Of a stretch of 64,000 nucleotides of DNA, positions 9,565-17,092 are shown one piece after another. The DNA is from Cupriavidus oxalaticus (GTDB lineage Bacteria; Pseudomonadota; Gammaproteobacteria; Burkholderiales; Burkholderiaceae). The notes beneath the pieces were generated by a model. It was given only the letters and a program-made list of their open reading frames with translations. It was not told the DNA's origin and made no database searches. The translations under genes and the position numbers were made by a program. Within the stretch, counting starts at the first letter, position 1. The number at the start of each line of letters is the position of its first letter. The stretch lies in the NCBI RefSeq assembly GCF_016894385.1, contig NZ_CP069811.1:96001-160000 (forward strand). Reading direction: 5' to 3'.

Positions 9565-10488
9565 CTAGCGGTGCAGCCGCGGCCACACCGCCTGCAGCTC
9601 CGTCTTCAGGAAGTTCAGCAGGTAGCGCGTCGCCAGCGTCTGGTAGCGGTTTGGCATGGTCAGCATGTACAGCCGGCTGCCGAACACGCTGATGCGGTAA
9701 TCCGGCAGCAGCTGCACCAGCCCGCCGCTTGCCAGTTCCTCGCCGATCGCATAGATCGGCGTGATGCCGATGCCCAGGCCGGCTACCACCGCTTCCTTCA
9801 GGAAGCCGAAGTTATCGGAACTGAGCGTCGGCTCCAGCACTACCTGTTCGCGGGTTTCCTGCGCGTCGCTGCCGGGGCGCGTTCCCGCGACCTTCAGCTT
9901 TTGCCCCACCGGCGAGGCGCATACGATCGCCTGCCCCTGCAAATCGGCGAGCGCCTGGGGCGCGGGGTGGTTTGCCAGGTAAGCGGGCGAGGCGCAGATG
10001 ACCCAGTCCACCGCGCCGATCTCGGTGGCGATGACCGAATCGGGCGGCGTGGAAATGATGCGCAGCGCCACGTCCACATCCTCGGACACCAGGTTGTGCA
10101 CGCGGTTGTCGAAGACGACATCGAGCGTGATGTCGGGATAGCGCTGCTTGAACTGCACCAGCAGCGGCGACAGCAGCGTATGGCCGAGGCCGGTAGGGAC
10201 CGAAAGCCGCACATGGCCCTGCAGGCTCTTGCCCATGTTGCTGATCAGCGCATTCGCGGCCGCCACCTCGCCGAGGATATTGCGCCCGTGCTCGTACAGC
10301 CCGGCACCCACCGGCGTGGGCTCGACATGGCGGGTGGTCCGCCGCAGCAGCTGCACGCCCAGCTCTTCTTCCAGCGCCTTCAGCCGGTAGCTGACATTGG
10401 CGCGCGTCATCTTGAGCTTGCGGGCGGCTGCGCTCAGGTTGCCGGCATCGACGATGTCGACGAACAGGCGCAAGGCGTTGAGGTCCAT
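9565..10488 (-). CDS. LysR-family transcriptional regulator
   Basis: A 307-residue LTTR. It begins MDLNALRLFVDIVDAGNLSA, giving the winged helix-turn-helix in residues 1-60, then the effector-binding domain (about 90-300). The reading frame continues 35 codons upstream, but that stretch does not resemble the family, so the internal ATG at 10488 is chosen. No strong ribosome site is visible. The upstream neighbour on the other strand is a small secreted protein; its stop is not clearly linked to any catabolic operon, so the target is unknown. Confidence 0.9.
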   Translation of the reverse strand: MDLNALRLFVDIVDAGNLSAAARKLKMTRANVSYRLKALEEELGVQLLRRTTRHVEPTPVGAGLYEHGRNILGEVAAANALISNMGKSLQGHVRLSVPTGLGHTLLSPLLVQFKQRYPDITLDVVFDNRVHNLVSEDVDVALRIISTPPDSVIATEIGAVDWVICASPAYLANHPAPQALADLQGQAIVCASPVGQKLKVAGTRPGSDAQETREQVVLEPTLSSDNFGFLKEAVVAGLGIGITPIYAIGEELASGGLVQLLPDYRISVFGSRLYMLTMPNRYQTLATRYLLNFLKTELQAVWPRLHR

Positions 10489-10657
10489 GGCGGGAAGGAA
10501 AGAAAAAGGGCCGGCCGTATATTGCCATGCCGGGCGGTGTGCCCCCCATTTCGACCGCCTGCGACGGCTGTCCACGCTGCGCATCGCTTGCACTGAACGC
10601 GGCTCTGGGCAATGATGCGATCCACACTATCAACCGGCCCCATGCGCCCCGTTTTCC

Positions 10658-10993
10658 ATGCACCGCTTGATGCGCCGCTGGCTGTGCCTGCTTTTGTTCG
10701 TTGCCGGCGCCAGCGCCTCCGCCCAGGACCTGGTCGAATGCAAGCGGATCGAGCATGACCAGCTGATTGCCGCCACCCAGGAAACGCTGCTGTTCCTGCG
10801 CTGCCGCGCGCGCCAGGTGGCCTACGAAGCGCCACGCCTCAAAGGCGTATCGCAGCGCTTCAAGGATGACCTGATGTTCGCTTGCCTGGACCAGGCGGAC
10901 GCGGTCGAACACCAGTTGCGCGTACGCCATGGCTATTCGCGCGAGGCGCTGGCGCGCCAGCGCTGCCTTGCGCCGGCCGGTGCGCCTGGCTGA
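10658..10993 (+). CDS. Small secreted protein, function unknown
   Basis: A 111-residue protein with a typical signal peptide (basic MHRLMRRW, hydrophobic LCLLLFVAGA, cleavage probably after ASASA). The mature part is about 88 residues with four cysteines (ECK, RCR, ACL, RCL), which could form two disulfides in the periplasm. An alternative start lies at 10670. It is divergent from the LysR gene with 169 bases between them. No family is recognised. Confidence 0.55.
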   Translation: MHRLMRRWLCLLLFVAGASASAQDLVECKRIEHDQLIAATQETLLFLRCRARQVAYEAPRLKGVSQRFKDDLMFACLDQADAVEHQLRVRHGYSREALARQRCLAPAGAPG

Positions 10994-11042
10994 GCCACGC
11001 AGCAGCCATCAACACGCCGCTGCGCCGTCGCCCTGACGCGGC

Positions 11043-12449
11043 TCACACTTCCCGCGTCATGCCGGCCAGGTCGATCCACTCGCGGAACTGCTCCTCGGTC
11101 ACATGTCCGGACGCGATCGCGGCTTCCCGCAGCGACAGGTTGCGCTGCACCGCCAGCTTGGCGATCTCGGCGGCCTTGTCGTAGCCGATATGCGGGTTGA
11201 GCGCCGTGACCGGCATCAGCGAGCGTTCCAGCAGCTCGGCAATGCGCTCGCGGTCGGCCTCGACGCCCTCGACCATATGCTCGGCAAAGCTCGACGCTGC
11301 CCCCGCCAGCAGGCTGACCGACTGCAGCAGGCTGTAGATGATCACCGGCTTGTACGCATTCAGCTCGAGCGTGCCCAGGCCGTTAGCGAGCGTCACCGTG
11401 GTGTGGTTGCCGATCACGCGGCAGCACACCATGGCCAGCGCCTCCGCCTGGGTCGGATTGACCTTGCCCGGCATGATCGACGAGCCCGGCTCGTTGGCCG
11501 GCAGGATCAGCTCGGCGAAGCCGGCGCGCGGCCCCGAGCCCAGTAGCATGAAATCGCGCGCGATCTTCAGGAATGACGAGGCGGTGGTGTTGAGCGCGCC
11601 CGACAGGTCGGCCAGCGCGTCATGCGAGGCCTGCAGCGCGTAGCGGTTGGGCGCGGGTTCGAACGGCAGGCCGGTGTAGTCGGCCAGCGCGCGCGCAAAG
11701 GCCGCGGCAAAGCCGTGTGGCGCGTTCAGCCCGGTGCCGACCGCGGTGCCGCCCTGCGCCACCGGCATGGCACGCAGCATGGCCTGCTGCAGCCGCGATT
11801 GCGCATCCGCGACCTGCGTCATGTAGCCCGAGAACTCCTGGCCCAGCGTCAGCGGCACCGCGTCCTGCAGGTGCGTGCGGCCCACCTTGACGATCTCGGC
11901 AAAGGCTTCCACCTTGCGCGCGAAGGTCTGCTGCAACTGCTCCAGCGCGGGCAGCAGCTGTTGCTGGATCGCGCGCGTGGCGGCGATGTGCATCGCGGTC
12001 GGGAAGCTGTCGTTGCTTGACTGGCTGGCATTGACATGGTCGTTCGGATGCACCGGCTTCTTGCTGCCGACTTCGCCGCCGAGCAGCTGGATCGCGCGAT
12101 TGGCGATGACCTCGTTGAGGTTCATGTTGGTCTGCGTGCCCGATCCGGTCTGCCAGACCGACAGCGGGAATTCCTGCGGCCAGCGGCCTTCGATCACTTC
12201 CGTGGCCGCCTGTTCGATGGCGTGCGCCAGCTCGGGCTCGAGCACGCCCAGTTCGCGGTTGGCGCGGGCCGCGCACAGCTTCAGGATGGCAAAGGCCTCG
12301 ACCAGCGCCGGCGGCATCTTCTCGTCGCCGATGCGGAAGTTCTGGCGCGAGCGTTCGGTCTGCGCACCCCAAAGGTGGTCGGCGGGCACCGGCACATCGC
12401 CCAGGCTGTCTTTCTCGATGCGGGTGTTGCTGGCGGAAGGCTTGGACAT
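11043..12449 (-). CDS. fumC: Class II fumarate hydratase FumC
   Basis: A 468-residue oxygen-stable fumarase that interconverts fumarate and malate in the TCA cycle. It contains the superfamily signature GSSIMPGKVNP (near residue 321), the substrate motifs TGSGTQTNMN and SSNDSFPT, and GRTHLQDAVPLTLGQE with the catalytic-region His. The length matches bacterial FumC. It stands alone, with 242 bases to the upstream gene on the same strand. Confidence 0.97.
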   Translation of the reverse strand: MSKPSASNTRIEKDSLGDVPVPADHLWGAQTERSRQNFRIGDEKMPPALVEAFAILKLCAARANRELGVLEPELAHAIEQAATEVIEGRWPQEFPLSVWQTGSGTQTNMNLNEVIANRAIQLLGGEVGSKKPVHPNDHVNASQSSNDSFPTAMHIAATRAIQQQLLPALEQLQQTFARKVEAFAEIVKVGRTHLQDAVPLTLGQEFSGYMTQVADAQSRLQQAMLRAMPVAQGGTAVGTGLNAPHGFAAAFARALADYTGLPFEPAPNRYALQASHDALADLSGALNTTASSFLKIARDFMLLGSGPRAGFAELILPANEPGSSIMPGKVNPTQAEALAMVCCRVIGNHTTVTLANGLGTLELNAYKPVIIYSLLQSVSLLAGAASSFAEHMVEGVEADRERIAELLERSLMPVTALNPHIGYDKAAEIAKLAVQRNLSLREAAIASGHVTEEQFREWIDLAGMTREV

Positions 12450-12691
12450 GGACAGACTCCTTTGCAGGGCAAGGGACGCCGCTGCGGGCGCCCGTATTGC
12501 CGGATGGAAGGAACGTGGCGAAGCGCGGGCGCCGGCAAGTCACGCTGTCTGAAGCCAGGCCCGCGCACCGACCGTGCGTGCAGTCCGCCAGATTACGCCG
12601 CAGGCGCGCAGCGCGCGGGCAAGTCCATGCTGTCCGCCGGGATAGCCGCAATGAGCGCAATGCGGCCGGCGCGGCGGGCCGGGGGGCGCGG

Positions 12692-13042
12692 CTATGCCGT
12701 CATCTTGAGGCACTGCTCCATGCAGACCGCGCAGGCCCGCGCGCACTCCTGGCAGTGCTCGGCGTCATGGCGCTCGCATTCTTCCTTGCACCACTTGCAG
12801 ACTTCGGCGCAGTCCTCGCAGACCAGCGGCGCGAACTCGCTGTTGCGCAGCATGTAGGAGGCGGCAAGCTGCGCGATGCCGGCGACGTCCATGTCCAGCG
12901 CGATGCAGCGCGCCATCTTGCGCACCTCCTGCTCTTCCAGGCAGGCCGCGGCGCATTTCAGCGCAGCGGCGGCACAGGCGTTGCACGCGGCGATACAGTC
13001 GGCGTAGCGGGCGGCGTTTTCCTGCACGGTGGGTCGGATCAT
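12692..13042 (-). CDS. Cys-rich four-helix-bundle protein, copper-storage (Csp)-like
   Basis: A 116-residue protein with 16 cysteines, many in CxxC and CxxxC spacing (DCIAACNACAAAALKCAAAC; CEDCAEVCKWCKEEC; CQECARACAVCMEQC). This matches the Csp/DUF326 family, in which Cys-lined helical bundles bind many Cu(I) ions. No signal peptide is present, so a cytosolic Csp3-like form is likely. The ATG at 13042 is chosen because AGGAGG precedes it; the frame extends 44 codons further upstream without family similarity. The metal preference is inferred from the family. Confidence 0.82.
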   Translation of the reverse strand: MIRPTVQENAARYADCIAACNACAAAALKCAAACLEEQEVRKMARCIALDMDVAGIAQLAASYMLRNSEFAPLVCEDCAEVCKWCKEECERHDAEHCQECARACAVCMEQCLKMTA

Positions 13043-13479
13043 CGAGCATCCTCCTTCGGGGGTAGGTGGATGGAACCGTGAATGCCGGCGTGTGGCCGGC
13101 GGGCGCGGTCCCGTGCATGCCCGCGGTGATGCGGGCGCCGCAAAGGCGCCGTCACGGGGCATCGTTATCCACAATAGCAGGCGAAAGTCGATCCTGCGGG
13201 CCCGGTACTTGCAGCGCCGTGCTGGTTACAATGCCGCCTGCGCGAGGCGTTCCGGATGAGAGGGCGCGGGTATCGTGCCCGGCACCCGGTGCGGTCGTCG
13301 GGCACCACCGTCCCCCGAACCGCATCTAACAGGAAACCGCAGAAAAAATGCCGCGCGCCCAGGCTCCGGCCGGGCATGCGACAGGCCGCCAGGCGGCCAC
13401 CCAATAACACACCGCACCCGCGCGGCCGCCGTGGCCGCGCCGGGGCAAGCACACCGGCAGCAAGGGAAGGAAGGACATC
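13043..13479. other. Intergenic region between csp-like and zinc-ribbon genes
   Basis: 437 bases, very GC-rich, with no convincing gene. It contains two compact palindromes: GGCCGCC-A-GGCGGCC (13384-13398) and GCGCGGCC-gccgt-GGCCGCGC (13420-13440). Neither is followed by a T-run. They lie 80-95 bases before the zinc-ribbon gene and could be operators or leader structure. Confidence 0.4.
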
Positions 13480-13866
13480 ATGGGCGAGGCAAAGAGACGG
13501 GGCACCCCCGAAGAGCGTGCGGCACAGGCGCGCGCGAAGATCGAGGCCTTGCGCCCCGCGCAGCTGGTCTGCGGGCACTGCAAGACTGCGTTCAAGCAGT
13601 TCGACACCCTCGACGTGCCGGGCCTGCCCGGCATCGACGCCGTGTTCGGCGGGGAATGCCCCAGCTGCGGCAACGACGTGGTGGTGTTCAAGGGCGCGCC
13701 GGAAGCCGTGGCGCAGGCCATGATCGCCTGGGAAAAAATGCTGGGCGCCGACGCCCAGCTTGGCTACCAGTCCAGCGACGGGCGCCATGTCCCGTTCGAG
13801 CCGGAGGGCAGCGCTGCGGAAACTGCCGGCGCCGTGCCCGGCAAGCCCGGCGGCACGCTGCATTGA
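13480..13866 (+). CDS. Small zinc-ribbon protein, function unknown
   Basis: A 128-residue soluble protein with a basic N-terminus (MGEAKRRGTPEERAAQARAK). It has a four-Cys zinc ribbon made of CGHC (near residue 31) and CPSC (near 60), spaced by a loop with DVPGLPGIDAVFGG. A GGAAGGAAGGA ribosome site lies just upstream. The MGEAKRR start resembles other small proteins with SEC-C-type or nucleic-acid-related tails, but no specific function can be assigned. Confidence 0.65.
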   Translation: MGEAKRRGTPEERAAQARAKIEALRPAQLVCGHCKTAFKQFDTLDVPGLPGIDAVFGGECPSCGNDVVVFKGAPEAVAQAMIAWEKMLGADAQLGYQSSDGRHVPFEPEGSAAETAGAVPGKPGGTLH

Positions 13867-13947
13867 CGGACCGCCGGCCCGCGTGGTCGCCCCCGCAGAA
13901 ACGGGTACGCTCAGTCTCGGTTGGGGCGCAGGGAGCGTGCGGACCGA

Positions 13948-14280
13948 TCAGGCTTCGCGCGGCGTGTCGGGGGTGGGCAGCTCGGCGTGCAGGCGGCGGT
14001 GCAGTTCGTCGATGTGCTGGCGGCTGGCCGCCAGTTCCTCGCGGCCACGCTCGGTCAGCTGGTAGACCCGGCCGATGCCGTCGCGCAACACGCTTTCGAG
14101 ATAGCCCTCCATCTGAAGGGTGCGCAGCAGGGGGCGCACGGTGCCGATGTCGACCTGGAAGCCATACTGCAGCAGCATGTCGGCGAGCATGGCCACCGTG
14201 GCGGGGACTTCCAGGGCAAATTGCAGGACGTAGACGCGGGCAAGCAGGCCCAGGAACTGTCGTTTCATGAAATCTGGCAA
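13948..14280 (-). CDS. PadR-family transcriptional regulator
   Basis: A 110-residue small winged-helix regulator. The pattern GTVRPLLRTLQMEGYLES..GIGRVYQLTERGREEL matches the wHTH and beta-wing of PadR proteins, followed by a short dimerisation helix (ASRQHIDELHRRL). Starts at 14280 or 14268 (MKRQFLGLL) are both possible. Family members usually sense small aromatic or toxic compounds. Its target is not evident: the zinc-ribbon gene is convergent with it and a DMT exporter begins 520 bases upstream. Confidence 0.8.
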   Translation of the reverse strand: MPDFMKRQFLGLLARVYVLQFALEVPATVAMLADMLLQYGFQVDIGTVRPLLRTLQMEGYLESVLRDGIGRVYQLTERGREELAASRQHIDELHRRLHAELPTPDTPREA

Positions 14281-14424
14281 CGCGGCAGCCGTCCCGGCGG
14301 TTGACGCGGTGGCGTGCTGGATGTTCGGGTTTGCAGACGTTGTGCCGGCAAACGCAGCAGCGGTGCCGGTGCCGGGATTTTATCGCGTCAGATACGACTG
14401 ATCGTCCGCTTTATCGGCGCGAGC

Positions 14425-14458
14425 AAAAAAAAGAAGCCGCCAGGGTTCCTGGCGGCTT
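14425..14458 (-). terminator. Orphan intrinsic terminator
   Basis: An 11-bp perfect stem AAGCCGCCAGG / CCTGGCGGCTT with a 3-base loop. On the minus strand it is followed by C and eight T residues, a textbook intrinsic terminator. No minus-strand protein gene is recognised upstream of it, so it either ends an unannotated transcript from the 14460-14800 region or shields the PadR gene from antisense readthrough. Confidence 0.8.
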
Positions 14459-14480
14459 GTCGGGAATGCGTCGGAGGGGT

Positions 14481-14519
14481 CAATTAACTCTGGCGCAGAC
14501 CAGAGTTTAATTTAATTGA
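14481..14519. repeat. REP-like palindromic element
   Basis: Core arms AACTCTGG / CCAGAGTT (14486-14493 and 14500-14507) around a cgcaga loop. Flanks CAATTAA and TTAATTG (14512-14518) extend the symmetry with one small asymmetric insert. The sequence GGGGTCAATTAACTCTGG resembles the palindromes around REP-associated (RAYT) transposases in beta-proteobacteria. No transposase gene is present; the link to RAYT elements is from memory of the family. Confidence 0.5.
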
Positions 14520-14800
14520 ATACTGATTGTCATCTGTCTGTTTCAGCCCCCCTCCTACGGTGGGGTATGGGTGCAGGCAGTTCGAAAGGAACGCGGGGAA
14601 ATTGTTCGTCATTGTGCCCAAAATGGCGTATCAAGGTGAGGTAGATCCGTCAACTGCAGCGAAAAAGCGACGACGCAGGTGTGGCATGCATCGCATATGA
14701 AAAAATGCAGACGTCCGGATCCGGCTTGCATCCGTCCTGCCACCGACGTCCAATCGCGATACCCCATCTTGCTGCAGTGACGCAGCACGCCACGCCTTCC

Positions 14801-15727
14801 ATGAAACCCGCCGATCTTGTACGCCTGCTTGCGCTGGCCGCCATCTGGGGCGCCAGCTTCCTGTTTATCCGTATCGGCGCGCCGGTGCTCGGTCCGATGC
14901 CGGCGGCCTTCCTGCGCGTGCTCATCGCCGCCGTCACGCTGGCTGCGTGCCTGCCTTTGCTGGGCCTGCGCTGGGACATGCGCGGCAAATGGCCGGCGGT
15001 CCTTATGCTGGGCGTCATCAATTCGGGCATTCCGTTCACCATGTACGCGGTGGCGGCGCTGTGGCTGCCGGCGGGCTATTCAGCGGTGTTCAATGCCATA
15101 ACGCCGCTGATGGGCGTCGTGATTGGCGCGCTGGCCTTTTCCGAACGGCTCACCCTCGCCAAGGTGCTGGGCGTGATGCTGGGGGTGGCCGGCGTGGCGG
15201 TGCTGACGCGTACCGGCCCGGTCACGTTCTCGACCGAGTTGCTGCTAGGCGCGCTGGCTTGCCTGGCGGCGACCGCCTGCTACGGCCTGTCCGGCTTCCT
15301 GGCGCGGCGCTGGATCACCGAGCGCGGCGGCCTGGACAGCCGCCTGGTCGCGGCCGGCAGCATGGTCGGCGCGACGCTGTTCCTGCTGCCGTTTTGCGCG
15401 GCTGCGCTGTGGCGCCATAACACGCTGCCCGATGCCGGCGCCGGGGTGTGGTGGGCCATGGCGGGCGTTGGCGTGCTCTGCACGGCGCTGGCCTACATCC
15501 TCTACTACCGGCTGATTGCCGACCTTGGCCCGGTGCGCTCGCTGACCGTGACCTTCCTGATTCCGCCGTTCGGCATTGTCTGGGGCGCGCTGTTCCTGAG
15601 CGAAGCGCTGTCGTGGGCCCACGCCGTGGGCGGCGCGCTGATCGGCCTGGCGGTGTGGCTGGTGTTGCGGCCAGTGGCGGCCGACGTGCCAGCGGCTGCG
15701 GCGGCGCGGGCGGCCGCGAAGCGCTGA
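14801..15727 (+). CDS. EamA/DMT-family inner-membrane exporter
   Basis: A 308-residue membrane protein with ten hydrophobic segments arranged as two EamA repeats of five helices. The first repeat starts LVRLLALAAIWGASFLFIRI, and the second starts near GALACLAATACYGLSGFLARRW. The closing helix GGALIGLAVWLVL fits the drug/metabolite transporter superfamily. The ATG at 14801 is used; a 40-codon in-frame extension upstream lacks family similarity. Members export amino acids, metabolites or drugs; the substrate is unknown. It ends four bases before a convergent small gene. Confidence 0.88.
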   Translation: MKPADLVRLLALAAIWGASFLFIRIGAPVLGPMPAAFLRVLIAAVTLAACLPLLGLRWDMRGKWPAVLMLGVINSGIPFTMYAVAALWLPAGYSAVFNAITPLMGVVIGALAFSERLTLAKVLGVMLGVAGVAVLTRTGPVTFSTELLLGALACLAATACYGLSGFLARRWITERGGLDSRLVAAGSMVGATLFLLPFCAAALWRHNTLPDAGAGVWWAMAGVGVLCTALAYILYYRLIADLGPVRSLTVTFLIPPFGIVWGALFLSEALSWAHAVGGALIGLAVWLVLRPVAADVPAAAAARAAAKR

Positions 15728-15731
15728 GCGG

Positions 15732-16019
15732 TCAGCAAGCCGCCCTTGAGGGCGCCGCCGCTCCGGCTCCCGCTCCCGCGGCGACGTTGTACTGCTCCCG
15801 CACCATCATCACGACGCGGCGCGCCTGGCGCCAATGACGGATGGCGTCGGCTTCGGTGCGTTCGGGGAAATCGACCTCGGCACTCCAGTTGCAGCCGGTG
15901 TGGTCGGGCCGGTGCACGCATACCGCCCGCAGCTGGCAGTCATGGCAGCCGGGTTCCTGTCTCAGGTACACGCTGAGCAGGCGTTTCAGTTCGGATAGCG
16001 GCTTGGTCAGGCGCTCCAT
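15732..16019 (-). CDS. Small Cys-motif protein downstream of fur
   Basis: A 95-residue protein with a central cluster CHDCQLRAVCVHRPDHTGC, four Cys and two His spaced like a metal site, followed by FPERTEADAIRHWRQARRVV and an Ala/Gly-rich tail. No family is recognised. It starts 55 bases after the fur stop on the same strand, so the two genes may form one transcript. That context suggests, without proving, a link to metal homeostasis. The ATG at 16019 is chosen over a longer in-frame version that would overlap fur. Confidence 0.55.
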   Translation of the reverse strand: MERLTKPLSELKRLLSVYLRQEPGCHDCQLRAVCVHRPDHTGCNWSAEVDFPERTEADAIRHWRQARRVVMMVREQYNVAAGAGAGAAAPSRAAC

Positions 16020-16074
16020 GAATGGCTCCGTCAGGGCGCGGCATCGATGCTCCAAATGCGGACCTCGGGCGTGC

Positions 16075-16560
16075 TCAGGCTTGCGTGGGCCGAGCCGCGG
16101 ACATGAGCGTCTCGTCCGGTTCACTGGCACGGCACCCGGGGCAGACGCCGTACAGCACCAGCATGTGCTCGCGCAATATAAAGGCGTTGTCGGCGGCTAC
16201 CTGGCGCTGGCGCTGCTCGATGCTTTCGTCGCGGAACTCTTCCACGCGGCCGCAGGCAACGCAGATCAGGTGATCATGGTGGCCGCCTTCGTTGAGTTCG
16301 AACACGGCATGGTCGGACTCGAAGGTGTGGCGCAGCAGGATGTCGGCCTGCACCAGCTGGTTAAGCACCCGGTACACGGTCGACAAACCCGCATCCTCGT
16401 CCTGGGTCAGCAGGATGCGATAGACATCTTCCGCACTGAGATGGCGCTGTGCGCTGGTGCGGAACACTTCAAGGATCCGCATTCGCGGCGAGGTGGCCTT
16501 CAGGCCGGCGCGTTTGAGGTGGATCGGGCTGGACCGTTCGGATGACATGGCGGATGACAT
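16075..16560 (-). CDS. fur: Fur-family ferric uptake regulator
   Basis: A 161-residue metal-sensing repressor close to classical Fur. It has the N-terminal wHTH with LKRAGLKATSPRMRILEVF and GLSTVYRVLNQLVQADIL, then the metal-binding HHDHLICVACGRVEEF, then a second CxxC (CPGC) at the C-terminus that supports a structural zinc. Starts at 16560 (MSSAMSSERS) or 16548 are possible; the former is used. It is not next to bamE, the usual neighbour of the main fur gene in this group, so it might be a second Fur. A Fur-box promoter pointing at it lies at 17002-17030. Confidence 0.88.
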   Translation of the reverse strand: MSSAMSSERSSPIHLKRAGLKATSPRMRILEVFRTSAQRHLSAEDVYRILLTQDEDAGLSTVYRVLNQLVQADILLRHTFESDHAVFELNEGGHHDHLICVACGRVEEFRDESIEQRQRQVAADNAFILREHMLVLYGVCPGCRASEPDETLMSAARPTQA

Positions 16561-16748
16561 TGGGATGCTGCTGTTGCCCCGCGTCGGGCAGGACGGCACC
16601 GTGCCCGGCGCCGCGCACGGGCGGCGTCGATGGCTTGGCGGATAGTCAGGCTGGAGCGCCAGGACCCGGCCGCGCGCAGCGCCGGCATTCCTGGCGGCGC
16701 GCCGTGCCTGCACGACGCGCTGAATAAAAAGGCGGCCTGGCTTGCCTC

Positions 16749-16798
16749 CGGAAGACGCGATCGGGAAAGCGGGGTCTGGTTGCTTTCCCGATCTTCCG
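16749..16798. repeat. Long imperfect hairpin upstream of fur
   Basis: A 12-bp perfect stem GATCGGGAAAGC / GCTTTCCCGATC (16759-16770, 16782-16793) with an 11-base loop. After a 4-base bulge on one side it is extended by CGGAAG / CTTCCG (16749-16754, 16793-16798). It lies in the proposed fur leader. No T-run follows directly; the nearest minus-strand T-run is about 16 bases further on. Confidence 0.6.
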
Positions 16799-17001
16799 AA
16801 GACTGGCTACTGCCAAACGCTCCGCGTGACGGAGCGGTCCCCACAAAAGTCGGTGTCGGATGCCGCGTGGGATGGCCACGTTGCGGCGTCCGGAAATTTC
16901 TGTGCCTGCCAGTATTTCGGGGCACTGCCGCCTGCCGCGGCGGCCTCGGTGCTGGCCGGGCTGCCTGGCTGGTGAAGCACCGTGCGTCAGGCAGTGATCG
17001 A

Positions 17002-17030
17002 ATGTTAAATGGGAATCGATCTCATTACAA
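17002..17030 (-). promoter_or_regulatory. Fur-box sigma-70 promoter facing fur
   Basis: On the minus strand TTGTAA (17030-17025) and TAACAT (17007-17002) are separated by exactly 17 bases. The spacer and -35 are covered by AATGGGAATCGATCTCATT (17008-17026, plus strand), which matches 16 of 19 positions of the common Fur box AATGAGAATCATTCTCATT. A start site near 16995 is predicted, about 435 bases before the fur ATG. Confidence 0.5.
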
Positions 17031-17092
17031 GGAAAATTTTAGCAGGCGGATGTATTTTTTTTGGATTGCGGTTGCCTAGGCATCGAAGCGGC

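Larger units (their letters stand above)
14281..14800. other. 520-base intergenic region with palindromes
   Basis: No protein gene is supported here. The stretch 14481-14530 is distinctly AT-rich compared with the window. It holds a strong orphan minus-strand terminator (14425-14458) and a palindrome of the REP type (14486-14507), each listed separately. The last 120 bases form the leader of the DMT exporter. Confidence 0.5.
16561..17092. other. Structured intergenic region between fur and the hybrid kinase
   Basis: 532 bases. A 149-codon plus-strand reading frame here has no family features and is not accepted. The region holds a Fur-box promoter facing fur (17002-17030), a hairpin CGCTCCG-cgtga-CGGAGCG (16818-16836), the long hairpin 16749-16798, and a TTTTT run on the minus strand at 16728-16732. 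It could be a long regulated fur leader or encode a small RNA. Confidence 0.5.

Noticed and set aside
16630..17079. 149-codon plus-strand frame between fur and the hybrid kinase
   Set aside because: No ribosome site and no domain; the region contains hairpins and a Fur-box promoter instead.
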